The notes beneath the pieces are model-generated. The model saw nothing but the letters and a program-made list of their open reading frames with translations, ran no database searches and was not told where the DNA came from. From positions 853,023-917,022 of the forward strand of contig NZ_CAKZGO010000004.1 of assembly GCF_936916975.1 (NCBI RefSeq): a stretch of 64,000 bases of DNA. The letters are read 5' to 3'. Below, in pieces: positions 1 through 7,644 of the stretch. The position numbers were made by a program, and so were the translations under genes. Position 1 is the stretch's first letter. Every line of letters begins with the position of its first letter. The DNA comes from an uncultured Dongia sp. (lineage in GTDB: Bacteria; Pseudomonadota; Alphaproteobacteria; Dongiales; Dongiaceae).

Positions 1-99
1 GTTCCCAGCATGGCGGACGTTGCCCGCGACCTGCCCACGCCGGTACTGGACCGGATCGGCAACCCGCTGCTTTGGGACCCGGTCTTCGTTCAGCAATAA
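1..99 (+). CDS. C-terminal tail of an unidentified protein (partial)
   Basis: The first 33 codons of the window form an open frame ending in TAA. The last residues read NPLLWDPVFVQQ. The rest of the gene lies outside the window, so neither length nor family can be given, and the tail matches nothing I recognise. Codon choice is GC-rich like the neighbouring genes, which favours a real coding end over chance. The terminator at about 383-410 may also serve this gene if no other transcript starts in between. Confidence 0.45.
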   Translation, partial: VPSMADVARDLPTPVLDRIGNPLLWDPVFVQQ

Positions 100-131
100 A
101 ATTACCAGAAGACCCGCGACAGCGAAGCCTC

Positions 132-159
132 TCGACAAGGAACGCTGCTGCGGTATAAA
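132..159 (+). promoter_or_regulatory. Candidate sigma-70-type promoter for a small unit
   Basis: TCGACA (132-137) and TATAAA (154-159) are separated by 16 bases. The match is moderate. It points into a short open frame at 199-351 that is followed by a clear terminator. This is the only promoter-like pair I see in the 374-base gap between the partial gene and asd. Confidence 0.3.
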
Positions 160-198
160 TGGCCCGTTTTCGGCGGAGCAAGACCGCCTGTTTGCAGG

Positions 199-351
199 AT
201 GATGATGGCGATGCGCATTGGTGCGGATCAGATGACGGCGATGTTGGACGGGGCGGCTGTGCCTTCCCGTGCTGCTGCCGTTGCAACCATCACCACCCCG
301 ACCAAGACCATTGGGACCAAGACCACCGGGACTAAAAAGACCTGGAGTTGA
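199..351 (+). CDS. Possible 50-residue peptide with Thr/Lys tandem repeats
   Basis: This short open frame starts with a run of ATG codons (199, 202, 205, 211), so the true start is unclear; a weak GCAGG lies just before. The C-terminal half is built from three 15-base tandem units at about 304-348 that encode TKTIG, TKTTG and TKKTW, and the peptide ends in WS. It has no membrane segment and matches no family I know. A promoter-like pair lies upstream and a strong terminator 32 bases downstream, so the stretch is probably transcribed on its own, as a small peptide gene or as a small RNA. Coding status is uncertain. Confidence 0.25.
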   Translation: MMMAMRIGADQMTAMLDGAAVPSRAAAVATITTPTKTIGTKTTGTKKTWS

Positions 352-382
352 ATCGCGGCCATTTGGGTTTTCATCCCAGAAC

Positions 383-410
383 AAAGGCCGCATCCAGATG
401 CGGCCTTTTT
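383..410 (+). terminator. Rho-independent terminator
   Basis: An 11-base perfect stem (383-393 with 398-408) has a 4-base loop CCAG and runs straight into a T tract, then GCTTTT. It ends transcription coming from the left before asd, so asd must have its own promoter between about 410 and 460. I do not see a convincing one there. Confidence 0.85.
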
Positions 411-473
411 GCTTTTGGGCGGTTTTGACCGGCGTCATCTGGACGCCATAGCGAAGAGAGAAGTGAGGGTGTC

Positions 474-1502
474 ATGGGTTATCGCGTAGCCGTGGTCGGC
501 GCCACGGGCAATGTCGGGCGGGAAATGCTGCAGATCCTGTCGCAGCGTCAGTTCCCCGTCGATGAAGTCATTCCGCTGGCCTCCGAGCGCTCGGCCGGCG
601 CCGAAGTTTCGTTCGGCGAGGACGAGGTGCTGAAGGTGCGGCCCCTCGATACCTTCGATTTCAAGGGCATCGACATCGTACTGTCCTCGGCCGGCGCCAA
701 GATCTCGCAGGGCTTTGCGCCGCGCGCGGCGGCAGCGGGTGCGGTCGTCATCGACAACACCAGCCATTTCCGCATGGACCCGGACGTGCCGCTCGTGGTG
801 CCGGAAGTGAACCCGCAAGCTATCGCCGGCTACAAGAAGAAGGGCATCATCGCCAACCCGAACTGCTCCACCATCCAGATGGTGGTGGCGCTGAAGCCGC
901 TCCACGACATCGCCAAGATCACGCGCGTCGTCGTCGCGACCTATCAGTCGGTGTCGGGGGCCGGCAAGGAAGGCATGGACGAGCTCTTCAACCAGACCCG
1001 CGGCGTCTATATGAACCAGTCGCCGGAGCGCACCAAGTTCACCAAGCAGATCGCCTTCAACGTGATCCCGCATATCGACGTGTTCATGCAGGACGGGTTC
1101 ACCAAGGAAGAATGGAAGATGACGGTCGAGACCAAGAAGATCCTTGACCCGAACATTCAGGTGGTGGCGACCTGCGTGCGCGTGCCGGTGTTCATCGGCC
1201 ATGCCGAAGCGGTGCATATCGAGTTCGAGAATGAGATGACCGTCGAAGCAGCACGCGCCGCCCTGCGCGCCGCCCCCGGCATCACCGTCGTCGATCACCG
1301 CGCTGATGAAGGCTATGTGACGCCGCTCGAAATCGCCGGCGAAGACGACGTCTATGTCAGCCGCATCCGCAAGGACCCGACCGTGAAGCATGGCCTCGCC
1401 CTGTGGATCGTCGGCGACAATCTGCGCAAGGGCGCGGCGCTGAACGCCGTGCAGATCGCCGAAGTCCTGGCGCAGGATCACCTGAAGCGCCAGGCGGCGT
1501 AA
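474..1502 (+). CDS. asd: Aspartate-semialdehyde dehydrogenase
   Basis: The 342-residue protein catalyses NADPH-dependent reduction of aspartyl phosphate to aspartate semialdehyde, the branch point to lysine/diaminopimelate, threonine and methionine, in the cytoplasm. The N-terminal nucleotide-binding loop GATGNVG is at residues 9-15 and the catalytic cysteine is Cys131 in NPNCSTIQ. The length matches the family. The start is fixed by a purine-rich AAGTGAGGG just upstream. It is transcribed alone: a terminator precedes it, and a GC-rich inverted repeat follows within 25 bases. A long open frame antisense to it is a composition shadow. Confidence 0.97.
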   Translation: MGYRVAVVGATGNVGREMLQILSQRQFPVDEVIPLASERSAGAEVSFGEDEVLKVRPLDTFDFKGIDIVLSSAGAKISQGFAPRAAAAGAVVIDNTSHFRMDPDVPLVVPEVNPQAIAGYKKKGIIANPNCSTIQMVVALKPLHDIAKITRVVVATYQSVSGAGKEGMDELFNQTRGVYMNQSPERTKFTKQIAFNVIPHIDVFMQDGFTKEEWKMTVETKKILDPNIQVVATCVRVPVFIGHAEAVHIEFENEMTVEAARAALRAAPGITVVDHRADEGYVTPLEIAGEDDVYVSRIRKDPTVKHGLALWIVGDNLRKGAALNAVQIAEVLAQDHLKRQAA

Positions 1503-1528
1503 TTCGTTTCCTGCTCCCTCGTCTCCTT

Positions 1529-1570
1529 CCCTCCCCCCTTGAGGGGGAGGGTCAGGGAGGGGGGTGCCTC
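1529..1570. repeat. GC-rich dispersed repeat, copy A
   Basis: A C-run and a G-run face each other (CCCTCCCCCC...GGGGGAGGG), continuing into GGGTCAGGGAGGGGGGTG. The right half closely matches the copy at 43589-43618. It lies just after asd and may fold as a terminator-like hairpin in the RNA. Related copies lie near 14.2 kb and 43.5 kb. Confidence 0.6.
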
Positions 1571-1587
1571 ACCCCCAAGCTCCCGTC

Positions 1588-2070
1588 ATGCCAACCCCAC
1601 CCATCACCCTCCGGGCAGCAACGCCCGCCGATCACGACGCCTTGCGCGCCTTCGATGCGCGCCTGATTGCTGAAGCGAGCCTCCCCGGCGCAACACGCGC
1701 TGATCTCGCGCGCTTCCAGAGCAATTTCACCAACGCCGCGCTGGCCGACACCAATCCGAACAGCCGGCTGATCGTCGCCTGCGATGCTGCGGGTGTCGTC
1801 TGCGGCTACATTCACCTGCAGCCGATTCATGACGAGGTCCTCGACCGAGACATCGGCTATATCAGCATCATCGCCGTCGCGGAGTCAGCCGCTGGGCAAG
1901 GCATCGGCCGCCAGCTCATGCAGGCCGCGGAAGACTGGGCGCGCGAGATGAACTATCCAGCCCTGGTACTTGATGTCTTCGCCAGCAATACCTTCGCGCG
2001 GAAGTTCTATGCGAAGGCTGGGTTCGATGAGGACAGCGTGAGGCTAAGAAAGCCGATGCGGCAAGGTTAA
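1588..2070 (+). CDS. GNAT-family N-acetyltransferase
   Basis: The protein of about 160 residues transfers an acetyl group from acetyl-CoA to an unknown amine. The GNAT core is visible: strand ISIIAVAESAAGQGIGRQLM carries the acetyl-CoA pyrophosphate loop (Q-G-I-G-R), followed by the helix and the FYAKAGF motif near the C-terminus, typical of RimI-like enzymes. I use the ATG at 1588; the in-frame ATG at 1564 lies inside the GC-rich repeat and would add residues with no family match. The ribosome binding site is poor. It is convergent with the next gene, with only 2 bases between the stop codons. The substrate cannot be told. Confidence 0.85.
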   Translation: MPTPPITLRAATPADHDALRAFDARLIAEASLPGATRADLARFQSNFTNAALADTNPNSRLIVACDAAGVVCGYIHLQPIHDEVLDRDIGYISIIAVAESAAGQGIGRQLMQAAEDWAREMNYPALVLDVFASNTFARKFYAKAGFDEDSVRLRKPMRQG

Positions 2071-2072
2071 CT

Positions 2073-3254
2073 CTACTTTGCGTCCGACGGCTGCTTGGCA
2101 CGGCGTGACGGCTTCCGGCGAAGTGCGGCTTTGCGCTGCTCAAGCTGTTCGGCGCTTACAAATGCAGCTTCTCCAATCTCTGCATAGCGCCGAAGAGATT
2201 CGCGGGCCTGTCTTTGCTGCTCAGTCCAGATATCCGTTTCAGGCAGAATTTTCGGAATAACAGGGTCTGCTGGCATCACGAATCCCGGCGTTCGCGCCGC
2301 GACATATTCGTACATGGCTCGATTGGCGAGCTTGTTTTCTTCGACGTGAAAATCATTGGGCACCGCAACGAGATTCGCGCGTGTCCATTTGAGCATTTCA
2401 TGCGGTCGGAGTTTGGGAATGGACAGCGCAGCCGGTTTAGGTCCCGGAGACAACCCGAGTTCCCGCCGCCATTTCCATCGTTGTGCGGGTGTAGGCCCAG
2501 ACAAGCATAGATGACCTTGATAAACTCCGTTTATACTACGATAGAGATAACGTTCACTGGCGCAAAGCTTAGCAAAGTATCTGCTAATTGGTTGGTGAGA
2601 GTAAGTAATTAATGGCTCGCCTGTGAAGCCGTCGTAAGCGCAGGAAGTGCGAGTGGTCAATCGATTGATGATGCTGGAAACGGACTTGACGAATGCGACA
2701 ACCTCAAGATCCTCGGTGTCATGTGGCATCTCCACGTGAAAGCCCCCCAAACAAGCCAAATAGCGGAATGGCGGCATATCCTCGGACTTGATCCCGCCGA
2801 TCATTGCTAGAAGTGCTGGCGGTGGTTGGATGGTAATACCGCAAAAAAGCATCATGCTTACAGAGTGAACCTGGTGGAAGTAGACGGTGCGTCCAAAGCG
2901 CCGAAAGGCCTCTTTGGAATCATCGAATGGCCTCCGGTGTGGTCGCCCAATCAACCGCTGTGGATTGCCTGTCGCAATATCCTCCGGCCAGGGGACTCGT
3001 ACCGCCAATGCCTGTCCAGATATGTATCCCCCCTTGGGGCCAACTCGCGGCGTGAAATGCTCCACCATGTTATGGATGAGTTCCGGCCGCCGAGGCTCGG
3101 CGCCAAGTTCATGAAAGTGATGGGCACGTGGAAACATTACGAGGGTGGGATAAAGCTTCTTCATTTCATTTTGAAGAACCGCAACATCATGGTGAATGAG
3201 GTGCGGGTAGTTTTCTATCCAATTCATGCGAACAAAGGGATTCTTGCGGGTCAT
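2073..3254 (-). CDS. Unrecognised protein, second gene of a two-gene island
   Basis: This 393-residue protein matches no family I know. It is rich in His, Pro and Arg, has no signal peptide or membrane span, and ends in a basic tail (RKAALRRKPSRRAKQ). Several aromatic/histidine clusters stand out (PRAHHFHELG near residue 42, YFHQVHS in the middle). It lies 93 bases downstream of the 717-residue gene on the same strand, with a 13-bp hairpin between them, so the two are probably one transcription unit. Base composition looks poorer in GC than the flanking genes, which suggests acquisition by transfer. The start at 3254 has only a weak ribosome binding site; an internal Met ten codons later is possible. 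Confidence 0.7.
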   Translation of the reverse strand: MTRKNPFVRMNWIENYPHLIHHDVAVLQNEMKKLYPTLVMFPRAHHFHELGAEPRRPELIHNMVEHFTPRVGPKGGYISGQALAVRVPWPEDIATGNPQRLIGRPHRRPFDDSKEAFRRFGRTVYFHQVHSVSMMLFCGITIQPPPALLAMIGGIKSEDMPPFRYLACLGGFHVEMPHDTEDLEVVAFVKSVSSIINRLTTRTSCAYDGFTGEPLITYSHQPISRYFAKLCASERYLYRSINGVYQGHLCLSGPTPAQRWKWRRELGLSPGPKPAALSIPKLRPHEMLKWTRANLVAVPNDFHVEENKLANRAMYEYVAARTPGFVMPADPVIPKILPETDIWTEQQRQARESLRRYAEIGEAAFVSAEQLEQRKAALRRKPSRRAKQPSDAK

Positions 3255-3290
3255 GGTACTTGCGCTATAGAAGTTGAAAAGCGAGATGGA

Positions 3291-3342
3291 TATGGCCCAG
3301 CAAGACCGTAGCTTTCACAAAATTCGAGTTTGCTGGGCCATA
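3291..3342 (-). promoter_or_regulatory. Intercistronic 13-bp stem-loop
   Basis: TATGGCCCAGCAA (3291-3303) is an exact reverse complement of 3330-3342, with a 26-base loop. It lies in the 93-base gap between the two genes of the island. Read on the minus strand it is not followed directly by a T tract, so it may be an RNA processing or attenuation hairpin rather than a full terminator. Confidence 0.6.
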
Positions 3343-3347
3343 TAGGA

Positions 3348-5501
3348 CTATGGCTTCTGTGGCAAATCAGGGTCGTTGGGATCATCCAATTTTACAAGCC
3401 TGCTTTCACCAATGAATTTGCAATCGCGAAAATCTTTGTCAAAACGCTCTCGCAATTTCTTTCTTATGAAATTTCGAAGATCGTCCACATTCCAACTTCT
3501 CTTTTCGGACATATAATATACAGGGCCCTGCCCCTTTACAGGATTCTTGGTAAGTTCAAGCAACTGCGCCATGTTCTCCGCGCCCATGTCCAAGTGCTTT
3601 TTGATTTTTACCACGGTATCTTGCAGGGCCCGCCATTCTCTAGTGGTCTCGGTGAAGCCATCGGCTCGCGGCGTCGTCGATCCCCAGTGAGTTTCTGTCG
3701 TCGTACCGTCAAAATTTGTCCACTCTACCGCGCCATCGGTTTGCCTACTACCGAGGTGCCCCGGCTGATCGGTATCGGTGATTCGTTTTTGAGATTTGTC
3801 ACCGCCATATTCTCTTACAGATCGTTTGTCTTCTGGATCGTTTGGATTGGGTAAGCAGCCTTTTTCTTGTGCAACTTTGATAAATTCTTCTCGGAAGATA
3901 TTGTCCATCAAGGTTTTGTGTTCGCCCTGCTTGAAAAGGGGTTCGCCCCCGATCCAAATTTGAACGGTGCTTGCATCGGCCAAACCAGTCCGGAGCGCTT
4001 TCAATGTCTGAGGCGTTGCCGGCGTCAAAATTTTCTGACGCTGCCCCTGTTCCGTCGAAGTGATGACTTCTGAGTTCGAATCCTCATCCGCTTCTGCATT
4101 GGTGCCGGTCGATGAAATGGTTGTCAATGCAGCTTGCGCCCACTTCCCCGGAATCGAAAGAAGATCAACCATGTCATCGTCCTTTGGATTGACGAGAGCA
4201 TCAGTGGCGACGACGGCTGTGGTGAGCCCGCCGAGGGCATTGCGGACGCGACCATTCTTGAGAAGATCGAGGGATTGCCTCAGGCCTTCCGCCCAACCGA
4301 TCTGACCGAGTCTTGCCCAGTCCATCGTGCCATTTGCGAGGGCGGTAGCCACACCGGCATTGACGCCCAGGGCAACGAGATGGAGCGGTGTCTTTGAGTC
4401 CTTTCGCAGACTGGCATGTTCAACCGCCTTTGCAGCCTCGCGCAGATTTTCCAGATTGGCATTCTTGGGATCGAACAGAATATCGATTTCCGCAAAGCGC
4501 CGTTGCACTTGCACCAAAAGCGAAGTTTCTTCCGGTGTAAGTGCTTGGCCAGCTTGCGCCTTCTCGACGAGGCTTACGAGAGATGGCATCCAGCCCGACA
4601 TCTCTTCCAGTTGATTACGCGCCAAGGCGTCACGCGCCATGTCGCTGGAGGGCTTTGGCAACTGCTTGTTGGCAGATGGGGCGTCGACGTGATCGCGCGC
4701 GCTGTAATGTGCGATGATCTCATCGATCATCCCCGCATCATTGTCGTTGACGGCAACGGGCGCGCGGTCGTCGCGAGGCTGGACTTGCTTCTCCGCATGC
4801 GCCAGCCGGATCTTCTGCACGTCCGGCGTTTCCTGCGTGAACTTGTTCGGCGTGTAGATCCAACCGTCGTCGAAGCCTTGGTAGAACATGGGCAGGCCGC
4901 TGATCTCGGTCTTGTCGCTGGGCAGGAGTTTTGCCATTTCGGTTTTGATTTTTACCTGGTCGGTCATCGGCAACGGATCGCCGAGATGGGCATTGGCCGG
5001 GTCGATTCCGGCATCTGCATAGTGGCGATAGAGGGCGAGGCGTTCTTCATCCCGGGTGAGGTCCGGCCGGGCAGAACCTGTGCGCGATAGATGTGGCGTG
5101 CCCAGCGGATGCTTGAGCGGGACTTGCGTCACGTCCATCAGCTCTTCGATTGGGGCAAGATACGAACCGGGGCGAGATGCGGGCGGGTCGTGGGGTGTCG
5201 CGATATAGGCCTCGGCAATCGCCTTGGCTTGTGCCGGGGTGGCGCTGATTCCGGGCGCCCAATCGTAGAGGCGGCCACCCACCTCGAACTGATCGTCGCG
5301 GCCCTTGCGGCCGGTCTTCTGGAAATGCTGCTGGGCGCCCTGCGGGGCCGGATGGGCCTCCGTCCAACGCAGCGGGTTGATACCCTGGGCGTGGAGATGT
5401 TCAGCCAGTTTTACTTTTTCCGCGTAGCCCTCGCTCTTGGAATCAGCTGCGGGGCCTTCGGAAAGGCGATCTTCGACGCGCTTGCTCATCGGCGGACGCA
5501 T
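3348..5501 (-). CDS. Large unrecognised protein, first gene of a two-gene island
   Basis: The protein has 717 residues if translation starts at the ATG at 5501, which has an excellent ribosome binding site (AAGGAGG, 5511-5517); an upstream in-frame ATG at 5531 has none and falls on the promoter -10. The sequence looks modular: a polar N-terminal 250 residues, a central helical part (about 270-400) with a mildly hydrophobic, Ala/Gly/Leu-rich stretch around LHLVALGVNAGVATAL, a linker rich in Ser/Glu/Thr, and a C-terminal charged domain (about 480-717) with many Asp, Thr and Lys residues. The order of a long variable protein with a compact charged end resembles polymorphic toxins or effectors, but I recognise no catalytic motif and claim none. 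GC content looks lower than in neighbours. Confidence 0.75.
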   Translation of the reverse strand: MRPPMSKRVEDRLSEGPAADSKSEGYAEKVKLAEHLHAQGINPLRWTEAHPAPQGAQQHFQKTGRKGRDDQFEVGGRLYDWAPGISATPAQAKAIAEAYIATPHDPPASRPGSYLAPIEELMDVTQVPLKHPLGTPHLSRTGSARPDLTRDEERLALYRHYADAGIDPANAHLGDPLPMTDQVKIKTEMAKLLPSDKTEISGLPMFYQGFDDGWIYTPNKFTQETPDVQKIRLAHAEKQVQPRDDRAPVAVNDNDAGMIDEIIAHYSARDHVDAPSANKQLPKPSSDMARDALARNQLEEMSGWMPSLVSLVEKAQAGQALTPEETSLLVQVQRRFAEIDILFDPKNANLENLREAAKAVEHASLRKDSKTPLHLVALGVNAGVATALANGTMDWARLGQIGWAEGLRQSLDLLKNGRVRNALGGLTTAVVATDALVNPKDDDMVDLLSIPGKWAQAALTTISSTGTNAEADEDSNSEVITSTEQGQRQKILTPATPQTLKALRTGLADASTVQIWIGGEPLFKQGEHKTLMDNIFREEFIKVAQEKGCLPNPNDPEDKRSVREYGGDKSQKRITDTDQPGHLGSRQTDGAVEWTNFDGTTTETHWGSTTPRADGFTETTREWRALQDTVVKIKKHLDMGAENMAQLLELTKNPVKGQGPVYYMSEKRSWNVDDLRNFIRKKLRERFDKDFRDCKFIGESRLVKLDDPNDPDLPQKP

Positions 5502-5531
5502 GATGTCACTCCTCCTTGACTGGGAATGCAT

Positions 5532-5560
5532 AAAATAGAGAACGCGTAATGCATATGCAA
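5532..5560 (-). promoter_or_regulatory. Sigma-70 promoter of the two-gene island
   Basis: Read on the minus strand, TTGCAT (5555-5560) and TATTTT (5532-5537) are separated by exactly 17 bases. The predicted transcript start is about 5525, giving a short leader of about 25 bases with AAGGAGG before the ATG at 5501. The whole 5530-5640 stretch is AT-rich, unlike the rest of the region. Confidence 0.6.
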
Positions 5561-5651
5561 GAGAAAAGTTCTATATTTGTTCTTTTCAGAGTTGCAATCA
5601 TGCCCCGTTGGAATAGATAAATTAAATCAGATGCTTAGATGAGATGAGCGC

Positions 5652-6497
5652 TTACGCCTCCAGCGCCGCCGCCCACTTGTTCTGCGTCTCGATGATCTTG
5701 AGCTCGTCCGACCCGGTCGCGGCGGTCTCGCCGACGATGTGGCTCATGCCGGCAACGGCTGCCTCGATGGCCGCTTTCAGATCGTGGTCGCGCATGTAGC
5801 GGGCGGTGAAGAGGGCCGCGAAGGCGTCCCCCGTCCCCGAGGCGAAGAGCGGGTGGCGCTTGGTGGTCGCCATCGAGACCGTGCCGGAATCCGATTTGCT
5901 CGTGCGGGCCAGCGCCAGGACCGCGAGTTCGTCCGGGTGATTGGGGTCCGGAATACCCGTGCCGATGATGGCGCAGGCCGGTGTGCGCCGGCTCAGCGCA
6001 TGAAGCGCCTCGACCGCTTGCGCACGCGACGTTACCTCGCGCCCCGTGAGATGGCCCAGCTCATAGACATTGGGCGAGAGCACGTCGGCGATGGGCACCA
6101 GGATCTCCGAGAGGGCCTTGGCCAGTTCCGGCTTCACATACATGGCGCCCTGATCGCCGATCACGGGATCGCAGATGTAGAGCGCCTTGGGATTGAGCGC
6201 CTTCACCTCGGCCACCACCTCGGCGACCAGCGCCGCCGTCTCCGGCGCGCCGAGATAGCCGGTGAGGATCGCGTTGGCCTTGCCCAGTACGCCCAGCTTG
6301 CGCACGCCGTCGATCAGCTCGCGTACCTCGGCTGCCGGCAGCACCCGGCCGGTCACCGTCTTGTGGGCGAGGTGGTTGGAGAACAGCACCGTGGGTGCGG
6401 CCCAGACCGGATGCCCCATGCGCTCCAGGATGAAACGCGAGGCCTGGTGGCCGACATGGCCGTAAACGACCTCGGATTGGATGGAGAGGATGGGCAT
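5652..6497 (-). CDS. pdxY: Pyridoxal kinase
   Basis: The 281-residue cytoplasmic enzyme phosphorylates pyridoxal at the 5' position with ATP in the vitamin B6 salvage pathway. The N-terminus SIQSEVVYGHVGHQAS (5-20) is the substrate-binding signature of PdxY/PdxK. CDPVIGD is at 109-115, and the ribokinase-family catalytic loop GTGDAF is at 221-226 with Asp224 as the base. Length fits PdxY. The ribosome binding site is weak. It lies 104 bases downstream of the short-chain dehydrogenase on the same strand, so the two could be co-transcribed, but they share no obvious pathway. Confidence 0.95.
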   Translation of the reverse strand: MPILSIQSEVVYGHVGHQASRFILERMGHPVWAAPTVLFSNHLAHKTVTGRVLPAAEVRELIDGVRKLGVLGKANAILTGYLGAPETAALVAEVVAEVKALNPKALYICDPVIGDQGAMYVKPELAKALSEILVPIADVLSPNVYELGHLTGREVTSRAQAVEALHALSRRTPACAIIGTGIPDPNHPDELAVLALARTSKSDSGTVSMATTKRHPLFASGTGDAFAALFTARYMRDHDLKAAIEAAVAGMSHIVGETAATGSDELKIIETQNKWAAALEA

Positions 6498-6601
6498 GAA
6501 TGCTGGTTCTGGACCGATGTTGCGACAAAATCACGCCCGGAGCCTAGGCAATCGGCCAAACCCGCGCAACGCCGATCATGTCTGGATACAGTGGGCGACG
6601 G

Positions 6602-7348
6602 TCAGCGCCCGCCGCTTACATCCAGGAGCGCGCCGGTGACATAGGCGGACTCGTCGGAGAGCAGCCACAGGATGGCGTTGGCGACCTCGTCCGCTGTGCC
6701 GGGACGGGCGAGGGGGACCATGCTGGCCAGGCGGAAGGCGCGGTCGGGGGCGCCGCCGCTGGCGTGGATGTCGGTATCGATGAGGCCGGGGCGGATCGCA
6801 TTGACACGGATGCCGACGGGCGCCAATTCCTTGGAGAGGCCGATGGTCATGGAATCGATGGCGCCCTTGGAGCCCGCATAATCGACATATTCATTGGGCG
6901 AGCCGAGGCGGGCCGCGGCCGAGGAGAGGTTGACGAGGCTGCCACCCTTTCCGCCACGATCGGTGCCCATCCGTCGTGCGGTCTCACGCGCGACCAGATA
7001 GGCGCCGGTGACATTCACGGCGAACATGCGGGTGAAGCGCTCGGCGGTCATGTCGGCAAGCTTCATGCCCGGCGCCACGATGCCGGCATTGTTGACGACG
7101 CCGGTAATGGGGCCGAAGGCCTTTTCGGTCGCCTCGAACATGCGGATGACATCGGCCTCGATGGCGACGTCACCCTGGATGGCGATGGACTTGCCGCCGG
7201 CCTCCTCGACAGCGGTCACTGTCGCCATGGCCGCCTGCTCATTGCCGGCATAATTGACGCCGACCGACCAGCCGCGTCTGCCGCACAGAATAGCGGCCGC
7301 GCGGCCGATGCCGCGCGATGCGCCAGTGATAAGAATGGTTCTGGTCAT
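6602..7348 (-). CDS. Short-chain dehydrogenase/reductase (SDR family)
   Basis: The 248-residue classical SDR is an NAD(P)-dependent oxidoreductase with a Rossmann fold. The cofactor loop GASRGIG is at 9-15, NNAG at 86-89, the catalytic Ser at about 142, and YAGSK gives Tyr157 and Lys161. The C-terminal SDESAYVTGALLDVSGGR is the usual tetramer-interface end. It resembles the group annotated as glucose 1-dehydrogenase or 3-oxoacyl-ACP reductase-like, but the substrate cannot be set from sequence. There is no acyl-carrier or fatty-acid context nearby. Confidence 0.93.
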   Translation of the reverse strand: MTRTILITGASRGIGRAAAILCGRRGWSVGVNYAGNEQAAMATVTAVEEAGGKSIAIQGDVAIEADVIRMFEATEKAFGPITGVVNNAGIVAPGMKLADMTAERFTRMFAVNVTGAYLVARETARRMGTDRGGKGGSLVNLSSAAARLGSPNEYVDYAGSKGAIDSMTIGLSKELAPVGIRVNAIRPGLIDTDIHASGGAPDRAFRLASMVPLARPGTADEVANAILWLLSDESAYVTGALLDVSGGR

Positions 7349-7644
7349 GATCTCTTGCCCCCTGTTGCACCGCCACTCTCGCCTGCGCGGGATGATTCTG
7401 GCAATGCAGTAGATCGCTCAAATTGATGCAACCCCGTGCTCACGTGTGTGGCAAGCCGCTTTGCGTTAGCGCCGACGCGGCAATTTCCCCGCATATGCAG
7501 GTGTTCTGTGCGCGCCGTCACGGGATGCTTGATCAGGGCTGGCCCATCGCCATGTCTAGCGCGACAAAGCTCACGACACCCGACGCCGACATCTCCCATC
7601 CATCTCCCCGCCTTCCACCCATCATCACATAGAGGGACGACAGC

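Noticed and set aside
435..1481. 348-codon minus-strand frame opposite asd
   Set aside because: asd is certain on the plus strand and the antisense product is typical low-information His/Asp/Arg-rich sequence.
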